Assembly (NCBI GenBank): GCA_038501785.1
Contig: JBAMJR010000189.1
Span: forward strand, 6,535,001 to 6,599,000
Source: Myoxocephalus aenaeus
Lineage: Eukaryota; Chordata; Actinopteri; Perciformes; Cottidae
DNA length: 64,000 nucleotides
Direction: 5' to 3'
Both the position numbers and the translations under genes were made by a program. Below, one piece after another: positions 22,244 through 32,889 of the stretch. The notes under the pieces were generated by a model. It saw only the letters and a list, made by a program, of their open reading frames with translations. It had not been told where the DNA came from and did not search any database. The stretch's first letter is position 1. Every line of letters begins with the position of its first letter.

Positions 22244-22328
22244 GGGCCCTGTTTCTCGTACCTGGCTTACTGAGTTAGCGGGCTAATTGTCAGGATAAGA
22301 TGACGTAGGTCTGGCTTATTCAGTTTCT
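22244..22328 (-). mobile_element. Harbinger-like element, copy D, terminal fragment
   Basis: Reads GGGCCCTGTTTCTCGTACC and continues as a near match to the inverted right end of copy A for about 85 bp, stopping at 'cagtttctcga'. There the LINE begins. Only this terminus remains. Confidence 0.65.
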
Positions 22329-22379
22329 CGAATAAATAAGAATAAACTGACTTCCATTATGAGATCACAGAAGAAGGAA

Positions 22380-24075
22380 TACTATAATGAAATACTATAG
22401 CATAGTAAAAACAACTTGGAAAGTAATCAATCAGATTATCCGAAATAAAGCCTACAAATCTGAATTTACATGTTATTTTAATAACAGCTCTGATGCCACT
22501 GTGGACGATTTAAAAAGTATTGTTGATGATTTCAATAATTATTTTGTGGCTGTTTAATTACTCTGGCCCAAAAAATTGTTGTGGCAGATAACAAAAAAGA
22601 TTTGTTGGATAACCTTATTAAGGATGATTTTAATTAAATGTTCCTTTGTGCGGTAAATGAAATTGATATAATTGAAATTGTAAAAAACTTTAAAAAAAAG
22701 ATCTTCTGATATATATTCTATTGCATAGTAATCATTAAATAAGTAATTTATAGTATTGTAGGACCTCTGACCTATATATGTAATCAGTCTTTCAAAAAGG
22801 TATTCTTCCTAATAAAAATGAAAACTGCAAAGGTAATACCAATATTTCATAATGGAGAAAAGCATTACATGGATAATTATAGACTAATACCCCTTCTTCC
22901 TCAATTTTCAAAAATATTAGCGAAATTATTAGTGCAAAAATTGGATCTCTCTATAAGTAAAAATGAATTATTGAACATAAGTATGGATTTAGGAAAAATA
23001 TAACTACTACCTATGCACTAATGTGAAAGGAATAACAGTTGAACATGATGAGTATTCTATTGGTATTTACATTTACCTCCAGAAGGCTTTTGATATATAG
23101 ATCACCGTAAATTATTGATTACATTGGATAAGTATGGCTTGGCTGAAAAGCTACTTGTAAAATAGACAGCAGTGTGTTAATGACATGGTGTCAGGACTTA
23201 GGAAGGTCACCTGTGGAGTACCACAGGGATCAGTCCAATACTTTTTATACTTTATATTAACCATATTTGTAATGTTACCAAATTATTTCAATTTGTCATT
23301 CTTGCTGACGATAAACTTATTTTGCTCAGGAAAGCGATTGAAGAAACTTTTGTTTGCTATTGATAAGGAGCAAGAAATGATCAAATCTTGGTTCGATGTG
23401 AATACATTATCTAATATAAAGAAACCAAAATTCATGTTTTTTGTAAATCAAAAAGAATTAGAGGGGGATATTGAATTACAATTCTGTGATGATAAAATTG
23501 AAACAAAATTCCTCGGGGGTCATTATCGATCATAAAGTAACATGGAGACAACATATTGATTATATAAATAGTAAAATGTCAAAGTCAATAGCAATACTGT
23601 GTAAATGTAGAGATGTACTAACTTCTAAGGTCTTGCATATAATGTATTGCTCACTTATACTTCCATATATATCTTATTGTGTGGAGGTGTGGGGGTCAAC
23701 CTATGAAACATTATAAATTCAACTTCTTGTTACAAAAACGAGCGATAGGTATCAGGAATAAGGCTGGTTACTATGGTTACTATGAGCACACAAATCCATT
23801 GTTTGTCAGATCTCATGTTATGAAATGTAATGATTTGCTATATTATAAAATAATGCAGACAATGTACAGAGCTAAAGCAAAGTCACTGCCAGACTGTGTA
23901 CAAAGGTTGTTTTCATACATACATATGATTTGAGAGATGTTTGTAAGTTTACTGTACAAAAAGCTAAAAAAGGGATTAAAAGAAGATGTATTTCTACTGT
24001 AGGAGTTTAATTATGGAACAACGCTAACATGAATATAAGAATGGTCAACTCATTTTTGGTTTTTAAAAGGATCGT
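22380..24075 (+). pseudogene. LINE reverse transcriptase, multiply frameshifted
   Basis: Fragments in three frames: a TWKVINQIIRNK-type segment (22410-22555), KVIPIFHNGEKHYMDNYR plus LLPQFSKILAKL (22818-22960, RT motifs 0-1), a motif A relic near 23080 interrupted by a stop, CGVPQGSV (23208-23231), a 'FLGGHYRS/IDHKVTWRQHIDYI' thumb-like region (23500-23570), and C-terminal pieces to about 23935. At least three frameshifts and several stops show it has been inactive for a long time. The catalytic Asp-Asp box is not readable in frame. Confidence 0.75.
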
Positions 24076-24808
24076 TTATAGTGTATAAGTGTGAATGAAA
24101 TATATGTATATGTATATTTTTATTTTTTCTTTACATCTAATTAATTATCTGATTAAAATTATAAGTATTTAGGATAGGAATACATAAGCATTATGCTTCT
24201 ACCTATACCTTTTCAGTCTTTGTATTTTAGATTGTGGCTTTATTGTATTGTACGCAGAGGTGTCAAAAGTATTCACATTCATTACTCAAGTAGAAGTATA
24301 GAGTTTAAAAATAGAGGGTTTAAAAATACTTCTGTAAAAGTATCAACTCAAGCTTTTTAACTTCAGTAAAAGTGTAAAAGTACTGGTTTCAAAACTACTT
24401 AAAAGTATAAAAGTAAAAGTAATGTAAGGGGAATTTTTTTTCCATTAAGGACAAACTCTTAAGCCGCGTCTCAGGGGCCTATAGTGCACTACCCCACCTC
24501 CCCCCCAAAACAATCATTTTTCTAAAGGCCATAATGACGATAATGTTTTAAAATGTTATGTTGAAAAATGTGGAATGCACTAGGCTACCCGTTTCAACTG
24601 CATATATGCCCATTGAAAATAATCAAATTTTATTACAATGCAAATACATTAAAGTACCATATGTGTACTACTGAGCATTAACATGCGTTTCATGGAGCGG
24701 AAGACATGATAACTAGTTGCCTATAAGTTTTGTAATAGTGCAAAAAGTCAAACTTCAGTGGAATGTTATCAATAACCTTTATTGGAAGAGACCTTGAGAC
24801 CTTTGGAC

Positions 24809-26440
24809 TCAATCCCGTATGTACAACAACACTACCAATAGGCTTTGTTCAGCCGCAAAAGCAGCAGGTTCATAATTTCCTACAGGTTCAGAATTATTGT
24901 TCTCATCAGTCTGCCCATAAACTCTGAAGGCTTTCAGGAAGTTTGATCCATTGTCAGTTGTAGTGCGAACTATCTTCTCTCTGATATTGAATTCTGTGTG
25001 AATATCATTAAGGGCACCAGCCAGGGCAGAAACGTTATGTGACCCTTTAACCTTTTGAAAACCGAGGCTCATATATGGTTCTTTTTTTACTAGTAAGTAG
25101 TCGTATGAACCGCATTGATTACTTGTAATATTTTATATAATTTTTTTCAGAATTTAGTTGTGAATAAAATGGATATTTTCAAAAAAAATCACTTTTATAA
25201 CATATTTTGATCATAACTATTAATGTCCAGCATGATCTAAGGTAGATTTCCAAAAAGTTATTTTGAAGCGGTCGCCGACTTCTACAAACTCCATGGTTCA
25301 GGCCCTTACCAACATCCCACATACTAATAGGATACCTTTTTGGAAAGATTAGGACCTAAATAATCAGAATCAAAACCAAGCTTTGACATATTGGGAAGGT
25401 GTTTTAGTCAAAAGAACGTGTTGTTCGGTTAAAAAATAGAAAGGTTACTTGTTTTATGACAATACATTGTCTCACTAGAGGCTGCTGGGTATTAACATTT
25501 GCATAAGCCTTCCCTCTTGCTGTGTGACGTGTTTCTAGAAATGTGGGGGGTACACGTAAGTCACAGGAAGCTGATATGTGAGACAGAGAAGAAAAAAAGA
25601 AACGTGTGATTTTACAGGTACTAATATGGAGTTCGTAAGGATTTTGATTGCTTTCTTAGACTCCCACAAGCCCGTACGGTTACTGAGATTTGTTTGTTAG
25701 GGAAATCCGACTTTGTAAAGGGTATTTATCATGGATTTGGTGAAACCTTACGGCCGTCGCGGCAAGCTGACGGAGTAGCCGTATAGTCGGAGTTTACGTA
25801 AGTACTTAAACTTAACGGTTACTTTAATTATATTTTACACCATATGTATCTTCTCACAAGAGTTGCGGAACTGTAGAACTTTAAATGAAGTTGAACAACA
25901 ATGTGGTTCTGGAGATGATTAAGGAAACGTTCAAACATTTGTTTTTTTTAAACTGCCCGATAATAGGCGCAGTGGCTCTGCTTTGCCTTGGCATGCAAGT
26001 TGCTTGCATGCCAGGGCAGCACAGGATCTCTGCATGGTCTGTTGGTTAAACCAGTGTGCAGTGACACCAATGAAACCACGACGGTGTGCCGTCCAGCAGT
26101 CTGTTGTTGTTGCTACAAACTCAATTTCACTAAGGGCAGCTTTCAGTTTTCTTTTCATTTCAACAGAGGCCTTTGTGACTTGGTTTACAACAGTATTGCG
26201 CGTCATGACATTTGTATTTGGCTGAAGATGTTGCACAAGATCAATGAAGGTTGCTGAACAATGTGTGGTGGATGCAAGCCTTCGACAACAAATTTGATGA
26301 CTACTTTATCCACACTTGCCTGGGACACTCTTCGAGTCTCCCACAGCTTGTTTGGAGGGTGGGTCCAAAGAACCTTCAGTGGATGACTTCCTTTTGACGG
26401 CTGATGAAGTAAGTTGTGTGTACCTCTCTAGACGAGTGGG
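24809..26440 (-). pseudogene. hAT transposase remnant, interrupted
   Basis: Read on the minus strand. A frameshifted N-terminal part (~26440-26240) is followed by an open segment 26236-25999 with FVATTTDCWTAHRRGFIGVT and AALACKQL, the hAT RNase-H-like region around the first catalytic Asp. After the insert at 25051-25996, the frame resumes as KGSHNVSALAGALNDIH… and TTTDNGSNFLKAF, the second conserved Asp block. The C-terminal helical and dimerisation region is missing, and a premature end lies at 24809. The insert, the frameshift and the C-terminal loss make it non-functional. In the family this enzyme cuts and pastes the element, leaving 5-8 bp duplications. Confidence 0.8.
25051..25996 (-). 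mobile_element. piggyBac-like non-autonomous element, copy 3, inserted in the hAT gene
   Basis: Flanked on the low-coordinate side by TTAA at 25047-25050. It begins CCTTTTGAAAACCGAGGC there and ends in 'gccttggcatgc' at the other side, where a few bases including the second TTAA seem to be lost. Excising it restores the hAT codons for ALACKQL-KGSHNV across a single TTAA. The body matches 5460-6442 in inverted orientation. No coding capacity. Confidence 0.82.
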
Positions 26441-27600
26441 ATGTTTCTTCTGTGGAGAAAATGAATGTACAGGTACAGATTGAGATTCATATTATTTCTC
26501 TCAAACCACAAACTCAGATTATCTAGGACTTCCGCTGTATTAAATGTCCTGCTTGAAGTTCATGAAATAAGGTCAGACTACAAGTTGGGGAGCAGTTTCA
26601 CTGGTCTATGCAATTATGTTGAGCAGACCGGAATATTTACAGCTGTTTTAGGACCACAAGCAGCTGCTGGCATGACCAAAAAGTAGCATTATTGATGAGA
26701 TAGTCCGACTTTAATTCATTTTAAACTGCATGTGGCTGATAGTTGGGCCTATTACCTCTTTACAAGGACCCATGGGGCCTGCCCTACACAGGCGCGCGCA
26801 CTCTCATACACAGACAGGATCATGCCTATCCTTAGTACATGCTTTATCAACAAGCTGTAGACTACAGCTTTTCACAATTAACCTACAAATATTGCATATA
26901 GCAATAATATAAGTTCAGATAACCTTTGGCTAAAGTCGAATTTCAAATGTCACACAGAGCCCAACAAACGAACTTGCAACGTTGAATCACAGCCTTTTAC
27001 TATCAAGAAAACCATGGCATGTCTTGGCATGTACCTAGCCATAGCAAACATTGCAAATTTACCATTAGCCAGTATGTTACTTGGTCACTACTACAACATT
27101 TAGTCAATAATCGACTAGCATAACGAAAACTATAGTTTTGCGCAATTGCGATGTACAAGGGTTGGCTGGTCTTGTTGGCTATCAACCTCCTCGCTGATAC
27201 TTGGTTGGGAGTGGGATATTTCGCTTGAGTTCTTTGACACGGACATCTTTGTAATAGGCTTTTCTGCTGTCTTTGCTGGAGAGTGACGTGATTTGTAACG
27301 GTTGATTTGTGTCATCTGCAGGTGCATCGCGTAGAAAACCAATAGGGTGTCGGAATAGTATATGTTTATACTTCTCAGCCAACCACAATCAAATTCACTC
27401 TATCCGAATGGCGCGATTTATCTGGCTAGGTTTTTTTTGTCTGTGTTTTTGAACGATGACAAGCCGGAATGAAAACAAACCAAAATGAAATAGTAACGAG
27501 GCTATTTTTTAAATGTAGGGAGTAGAAAGTACAGATATTTGCGTGAAAATGTAAGGAGTAGAAGTAAAAAGTCGTCTGAAAAATAAATACTCCAGTAAAG
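26441..27600. other. hAT element 5' non-coding side
   Basis: Between the recognisable transposase N-terminus and the right terminal repeat. A 70-codon minus-strand ORF at 27130-27342 could be an eroded first exon, but it has no domain I recognise. Confidence 0.35.
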
Positions 27601-27883
27601 TATAGATACCCAAAATTTCTACTTAAGTAAAGTAACGAAGTATTTGTACTTCGTTACTTGACACCTCTGTCACGTAATGATTGACTGAATAAAACACATA
27701 CTCATACTCATAGATTGTTCTAATAAACTAAAACCAGGACTTAAAACTTGTTTTATCCCAGCCATTTTGTGGCGAGAATTGTGAATGGTTTGCATTCCCA
27801 TACTAAATACAGATTATCTCCTCAATTCCAAGGTCTATTTGAATTATAAAAAATTTAAATCCACAGGAAAAGTCTGCAGGGAA

Positions 27884-28012
27884 AGTCTGCTTCTTATTCT
27901 TCAAGTTTAAATGGCGGATCGCAACCATTGACTAGGTGCATACCGCCACCTACTGTACCGGAGTGTTTAAATTCAGGGTGCTGCTGCTGAGGATTGTCTC
28001 TGTGAGGAATCT
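27884..28012. repeat. Dispersed repeat 'ttcttcaagtttaa…accgccacctac', copy 1
   Basis: Matches 32409-32525 over about 120 bp: 'ttcttcaagtttaaatgg', 'ggatcgcaa', 'taccgccacctactgtacc', 'ggagtgt', 'tcagggtgctgctgctg' and 'tctctgtgaggaatc'. I recognise it as a common teleost repeat, possibly a MITE end. No termini were resolved. Confidence 0.7.
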
Positions 28013-28225
28013 TTTATTTTGATGCCTTATTTAAATACACCAAAAAGATTTAAAAAAAATATATATATATAAAATATATAATGCCTTAATGAATAAATGT
28101 AGACCTTATGAGTAGTGTATTTATTTTGAAAGCAATTTAGAATATTTAGGTAATAGGTTCAGGTTTTATGGAACAGCCTTGTTTTTTTATTCAACATCAC
28201 ATAATTCACAATCCAAAAGTGCTGG

Positions 28226-28571
28226 TGTAGCGCCCTAAAATATGTTATTACATATGTCTTACTGATTTATTACGACTGTCCATTGCTAATAATTTACTTT
28301 AAATGTGTGTTTAAGTTCATTCATATGTTGTTATTCCAATGTTTGAGATTTGACATTGATTACCTGCACATATACTGACTGAAGGGAAGACAGTATTGTA
28401 TTGACCCTGTAGAAGAGAGCGCTGTCTCTTTAAGAGAGGAGCGAGGAAGATGTGCAGTATGCAGGCTGAAGACCAAGACGTGTGCTTGTGTTTAACTTGG
28501 GACTTGTTTTAATAAAAGTTGCAAACCGAAGAAGGACGTGTTTGTGGACAGTTCGTTTTAAGGGTGCAACA
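28226..28571 (+). mobile_element. Candidate solo LTR (346 bp)
   Basis: Begins TGTAGCGCCCTAAAA and ends TTTTAAGGGTGCAACA, so the termini are inverted and follow the TG…CA rule. An AATAAA signal lies at 28511-28516. No internal retroelement coding region or second LTR is adjacent. The flanks (gctgg / ctgac) give no perfect duplication, which lowers confidence. Confidence 0.45.
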
Positions 28572-29691
28572 CTGACATAAGGTCAGATTCCCCAAACGTC
28601 CTTCAATATCATTGCTAATGCGTGGTAATTCTTAACAAAATGCCATGAGTAAGACCTCACCTGAAGCCCTGATGGTCCAGCATCTGCTTCCTCAACCTGC
28701 ACTGCATCTTCACTGGATTTCTGAGCTTCCTGAATGCATTTAAAAAATAATGCAGGTTTGCACTATGTGGCTAATTAGCCTACTACTAGCTAACTAACAA
28801 CGACCTGGGCTTCTTGATAGCAACTTACCCTCTGGCTGAACAAACTTCAGATATCTACAAAGCACAAAAGGGTCAACAATATCAATGCTGAGACCAAACA
28901 AAATACTAATACGAGGCTTTGTTATTTCCTGGTGTATTTTAGAAGCTTACCGTGTCAGACTACCAGCTCTCATTCTGCAAGACAAGATTCACGTAGTGTT
29001 TCTGACTCGCTACTTCAGCCAATTCAATGAATTCATCTTGTCTCGCAGACTCGAAGGCGCATTGGAAAACGTGGAAATGTATGTTTCACTCTTCTGGGCA
29101 ACGAACATAGTATAGATAATAATACGAATGAGTTTTCAAATATATTGTGCAACATATTTTTCCCTGTATTGGTGGAGATAATTGTGTCTTTCCCAAACTT
29201 TGGTCGTGACTAGTCCCTATGCAAACCTACGCCCTTGGATAGTACACAGAAAAGAAGAAAAATATATATATATATTTCTCGAAGAAAAAACGAAACAAAA
29301 AGTTAATATTTGCGAACTCTGATATTAATATATTACATAGCGTTATATGTTAGGAGTATCTGTGTGATGTTTGGAGTTGATTGAGTGAAGTCAAGTATTA
29401 TTTATAATTATTTTAGTTCAGAAATTTCGAGCGATCGTCTCAACTCGGCCGACCCTGAAAATTCCTACACTCCCTCCCTGGTCCTTGAACGGTCTTCGCT
29501 CCACTGCAGCCATGTGCTGCAGGCTGAGAGGAAGCTGTAGAGACCAATAAGGCCGTGATTAATCATATTTCAGCCATAAGTAAGTCAATTTTCATTTTTT
29601 TTTGCTGGACATAAATGGCAATGTTGTGCGTATCTTGGCGAGGGTTGGTTTCTCAGCGGATTTGGCAGTATTGTTGGATTCAGTAGGTTCT
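28572..29691. other. Unrecognised stretch with weak minus-strand exon-like segments
   Basis: Donor-like 'cttacc' (minus strand) near 28825 and 28950 and short open segments near 28680-28740 suggest eroded exons of some mobile element, but no domain is identifiable. An AT run lies at 29261-29276. Confidence 0.3.
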
Positions 29692-29699
29692 AAGGATTC

Positions 29700-30723
29700 T
29701 AGTGCTGCAACTAACGATTATTTTAATAATCGATTAATCGGTTGATAATTTTTTTGATGAATCGGATAAAAAAACAAAAAGCCATTAATTTCCAACCCTT
29801 TATTCAAAAACAGAACTGACAGTGCAAAACATCTTCAGAAAGCACAAACATGTTGCTCCTTGAACATCCTTGAGCTGTTAATTAAAAAAATAAAATAAAA
29901 ATGGACTAACACTAAAAATATACACATGTATGCTTTACATCTGCTAAATGCGAGCCCTTTTTACTGTAATTGATCTCCTTGAATCAGAGGCTGCATTTAC
30001 ATACCCTGCTTTATCAATATGTATGAAATACTGGGACAGAGGGAAGCTGTACTGCTCCTTTCACGTCTGTTTTGACCTGCACCTTCCTTTAAAGTCTTTT
30101 GTTCACATCATCTGATCAATATCTGGGCCTCTTATGACCACGACGTCACGTTGTTGGCTAAGCCCAACTACGTGATTTGATTCATTCTACTTTGAGTAAA
30201 AATAAATAAAAAAAAACCTGCAGCCAGATCTGCCGGTATGCCGGTTTAACTTTAACGAGTGACAGCTTGAACTGAACCAGACCGGGGGGTTACGGCATGT
30301 TTCATCACGTTACGTTTTTTTGCAAGCAAGACTGAACTGTAACGGAACATAAAGTTACTTTAACAACAATACACAACCCAAACACGTTAGCTAACGTGAT
30401 AGCAAGCCGACTAGCTTCCATTAAAAACAAGTTTGAGGGAAATGAAGACGCTGTTGACAACTTAACGCTGATTGGCCAAGACTCGACACGTCACATCAAA
30501 GATCTTCTATTGCTAAGATCAAGACCTCAGCGTTTCTCCGCGTCTCACTCCAATCTCAGACACGCTGGTGGCCAGTTGCTCTGCTCCGCTCTTTTTTTTC
30601 TTCTCCACGACTTATTGACTGGCGTAATGATTGCGCGACACAACAAATCGATGATGAAATTCGTTGCCAACTCTTTTGATAATCGATTTTTAGCGATTTT
30701 ATCGATACGTTGTTGCAGCCCTA
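29700..30723. mobile_element. hAT non-autonomous element with perfect 8-bp target duplication
   Basis: Ends are TAGTGCTGCAAC and GTTGCAGCCCTA, and both are followed inward by 'aatcgat'-rich DNA. AAGGATTC is duplicated exactly at 29692-29699 and 30724-30731, as expected for hAT insertion. The ORF at 30396-30755 reads through the right end and flank and has no transposase motif, so it is not called a gene. Confidence 0.88.
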
Positions 30724-30996
30724 AAGGATTCCAAAACTGTATAGTAATCCTGTAGCTTCATGCTATCGATATGAAACGGCATATTTTCAAAACTCTGGGT
30801 GCTTTCTCGAGTCACCCTCGAGTCATTTCAGGTCATACGTATGGTTTATGTTCATATTTATTGTGTATTGTCATGTTTATAACACTATTGTGTTATAAAC
30901 ATGACCAATTAACTTATATTGACTTGTGAGGCCAGGATGTGGCGTTTTTGTTGTTGTATCACCAGTGGCTCTGGTATTGATCGGTAGGCCTTAGGA

Positions 30997-31260
30997 CAGT
31001 GGTCACCAACCTGTTTAAGCCCAAGATCCCTGACCTCTGCCTCGGTGACAGGCAAGATCTACCTATTGAGACGTTGAGAGAAAAAGACTGAACTTACAAC
31101 TTGAGGCTTTTTATTTGGCCTAATTGTAATTGTATGAAAGCAAACACTTTGGTCCAGCTTTCAATTTGATGTGACCAAGAACACACTAAATGACTTAATT
31201 TCAGTGCAACATAAAAAGGAAATTATTTGTTAACCGCACACCATATGAACAAGAAAAAAC
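30997..31260 (+). mobile_element. hAT-like terminus fragment 'cagtggtcaccaacc'
   Basis: Starts CAGTGGTCACCAACCTGTTT followed by 'gcccaagatccctgacctc', which I recognise as the end of a dispersed teleost hAT-like element. No matching inverted terminus was found downstream, so the right limit is a guess. Confidence 0.45.
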
Positions 31261-32408
31261 ACATTTGCAATGAGCAGGAGGCTGGAAGAACTACCAATAT
31301 TAACTGTTGTATTTATCAACTGTTGTATGTATCAACTGTTTGAATTGAAGCATAATTTTTGCAAAATGTTAGAAATGATCGATTTGAAAGATACAAACTT
31401 TTACTTTGTAAAATATCTGAATTGGTAAAGTTAAGATATTTTTTTACTTATTTGGATGTGGTCAGAAACACATACATATCAGTCAGATATATAATTACAT
31501 TAGTTATCTTTCAATGAACCCTCAAATCAAATAATAAATACACTTCACGCACAATTTAGTTGTATTTTCTCTTTAACTCACTAGTTGAAGGTCACATGTT
31601 TTACTTAATGAGAATATACAGTATTCTCATGGTGTTGAATTGCAGCTTCAGCCTCATTCTTTAATTTTATTTGACTTCAGTTACAGAAGCTTTAATGAAA
31701 GAGTTAAACTGGACGAGCTCTTCAGTCTGAATCATGTTTCTGATTATCATCTTTTTAATCAACTATTTTGTCACATTACAATAAAACATATCAAGTCAAC
31801 ACGAATTGTGTGGTGTTTCATAAACTGTTGTCTGCATATTTTTATGATCAGATTATAATCTGCATGTAAATAAACCACAACAACATAAAGGGATATGAGA
31901 CACACATATATGACACACATTGTTAGTGTGATAACGTATTTAATTCAGCATGTTTAAAACTGAACAAAGACAGTTTAGTAGCGTTGTACTCTGTGAAAAA
32001 TACGTTGGTTTCACTTTCATATTCCTTCGTTCATTTCTATTCCAACCTCGTTATTAAAGTAATACTATGAACCGGGTTGTTTATGTCGTTATGACGCAAC
32101 ACTGTAAGAAGACGGACGAAGTATCTAAGCTGCGCTTTTTGTAGTCCATCTTCGGAACATTGTAGTTTCACCGCTGGCTACAGACTGACGTCACTAACAT
32201 GTGCCTGCCGTCGCGTCATAACTACGTCGCTTAGTGAAAGTAGAGTCGGATTTGCCAAACATCGCGGCTATCTTCTCCTAACTCCTCATGAATTCTCCTT
32301 CCCAACTTTCCTTAACCCCGTGACATTTTCCACAGAGGTTAAGGCAAAGTGCTTAGGGTTAGACGTTAGGAGGTAATTATTTGACTATTCGACCGCAGCC
32401 TACAACTG
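31261..32408. other. Unrecognised AT-rich stretch
   Basis: No supported gene or repeat. Confidence 0.4.
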
Positions 32409-32525
32409 CAGCTGCTTCTTCTTCTTCAAGTTTAATCGCGGATCGCAAACTTAACTAGGTGCCTACCGCCACCTACTGTACCGGAGTGTGCAGATTCAGG
32501 GTGCTGCTGCTGCTGTCTCTGTGAG
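32409..32525. repeat. Dispersed repeat 'ttcttcaagtttaa…accgccacctac', copy 2
   Basis: Second copy of the repeat at 27884-28012, in the same orientation, with small differences ('cgcggatcgcaaac', one extra GCT). Confidence 0.7.
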
Positions 32526-32889
32526 GAATCACACGTACAGAATCCCCTAGCTGGCACCATGTAGTTTAACCAGATTTTCTACCATAGAGAGAAACAGAGG
32601 TGAAATCTGATTGGACAAAAGCGTTAAGCAGAGCGCTTAACAGCTGCCAAGCCTCCTGCGAGCAGCCAGAAGACAGAAGACAAGACAGGAGCTGAGCAAT
32701 GAGAAAATAAGCTAATAGGGAAAAATAATTATAATATATGTAGTGTATTTGTGAAAAACAATTAAATTAGATAATACATAAAAAAAGATATATATAAAAT
32801 AGCTATAACTTTGTGATTCTGTTTAGGCCAGCAGAGAAGGTTTAGCAGGCCCTGACGCATTTGATTCCGGTTTCACTTAGCTCCTCGTA
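32526..32889. other. Unrecognised AT-rich spacer
   Basis: No supported feature before the 3' end of the minus-strand LINE. Confidence 0.35.

Larger units (their letters stand above)
24255..27669 (-). mobile_element. hAT-like DNA transposon, degraded, with a piggyBac-like insert
   Basis: Terminal inverted repeats CAGAGGTGTCAA (24255) and TTGACACCTCTG (ending 27669), with subterminal AAGTA/AGTAAAAGT repeats at both ends. Coding remnants on the minus strand carry hAT transposase segments. Removing this block rejoins a LINE 3' UTR. The flanks (attgtacg on the left, tcacgtaa on the right) do not give a perfect 8-bp duplication, so target-site evidence is incomplete. Confidence 0.8.
22330..27715 (+). 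mobile_element. Decayed LINE split by a hAT element
   Basis: LINE coding remnants run from 22380 to about 24075, and a 3' UTR follows to 24254. The 3' tail resumes after the hAT at 27670 with 'gtaatgattgactgaataaa' and a 'catactcatactcatag' repeat, a usual LINE end. The left edge truncates Harbinger-like copy D. The clade (Jockey/CR1/L2 assemblage) is uncertain. Confidence 0.7.

Noticed and set aside
24247..27677. An 8-bp target duplication for the large hAT element
   Set aside because: Flanks are attgtacg and tcacgtaa; they share only a short ACG/CACG segment at different offsets, so no duplication is claimed.
30396..30755. 119-codon ORF in the hAT MITE
   Set aside because: Crosses the element's right end into the flank and contains no transposase motif.
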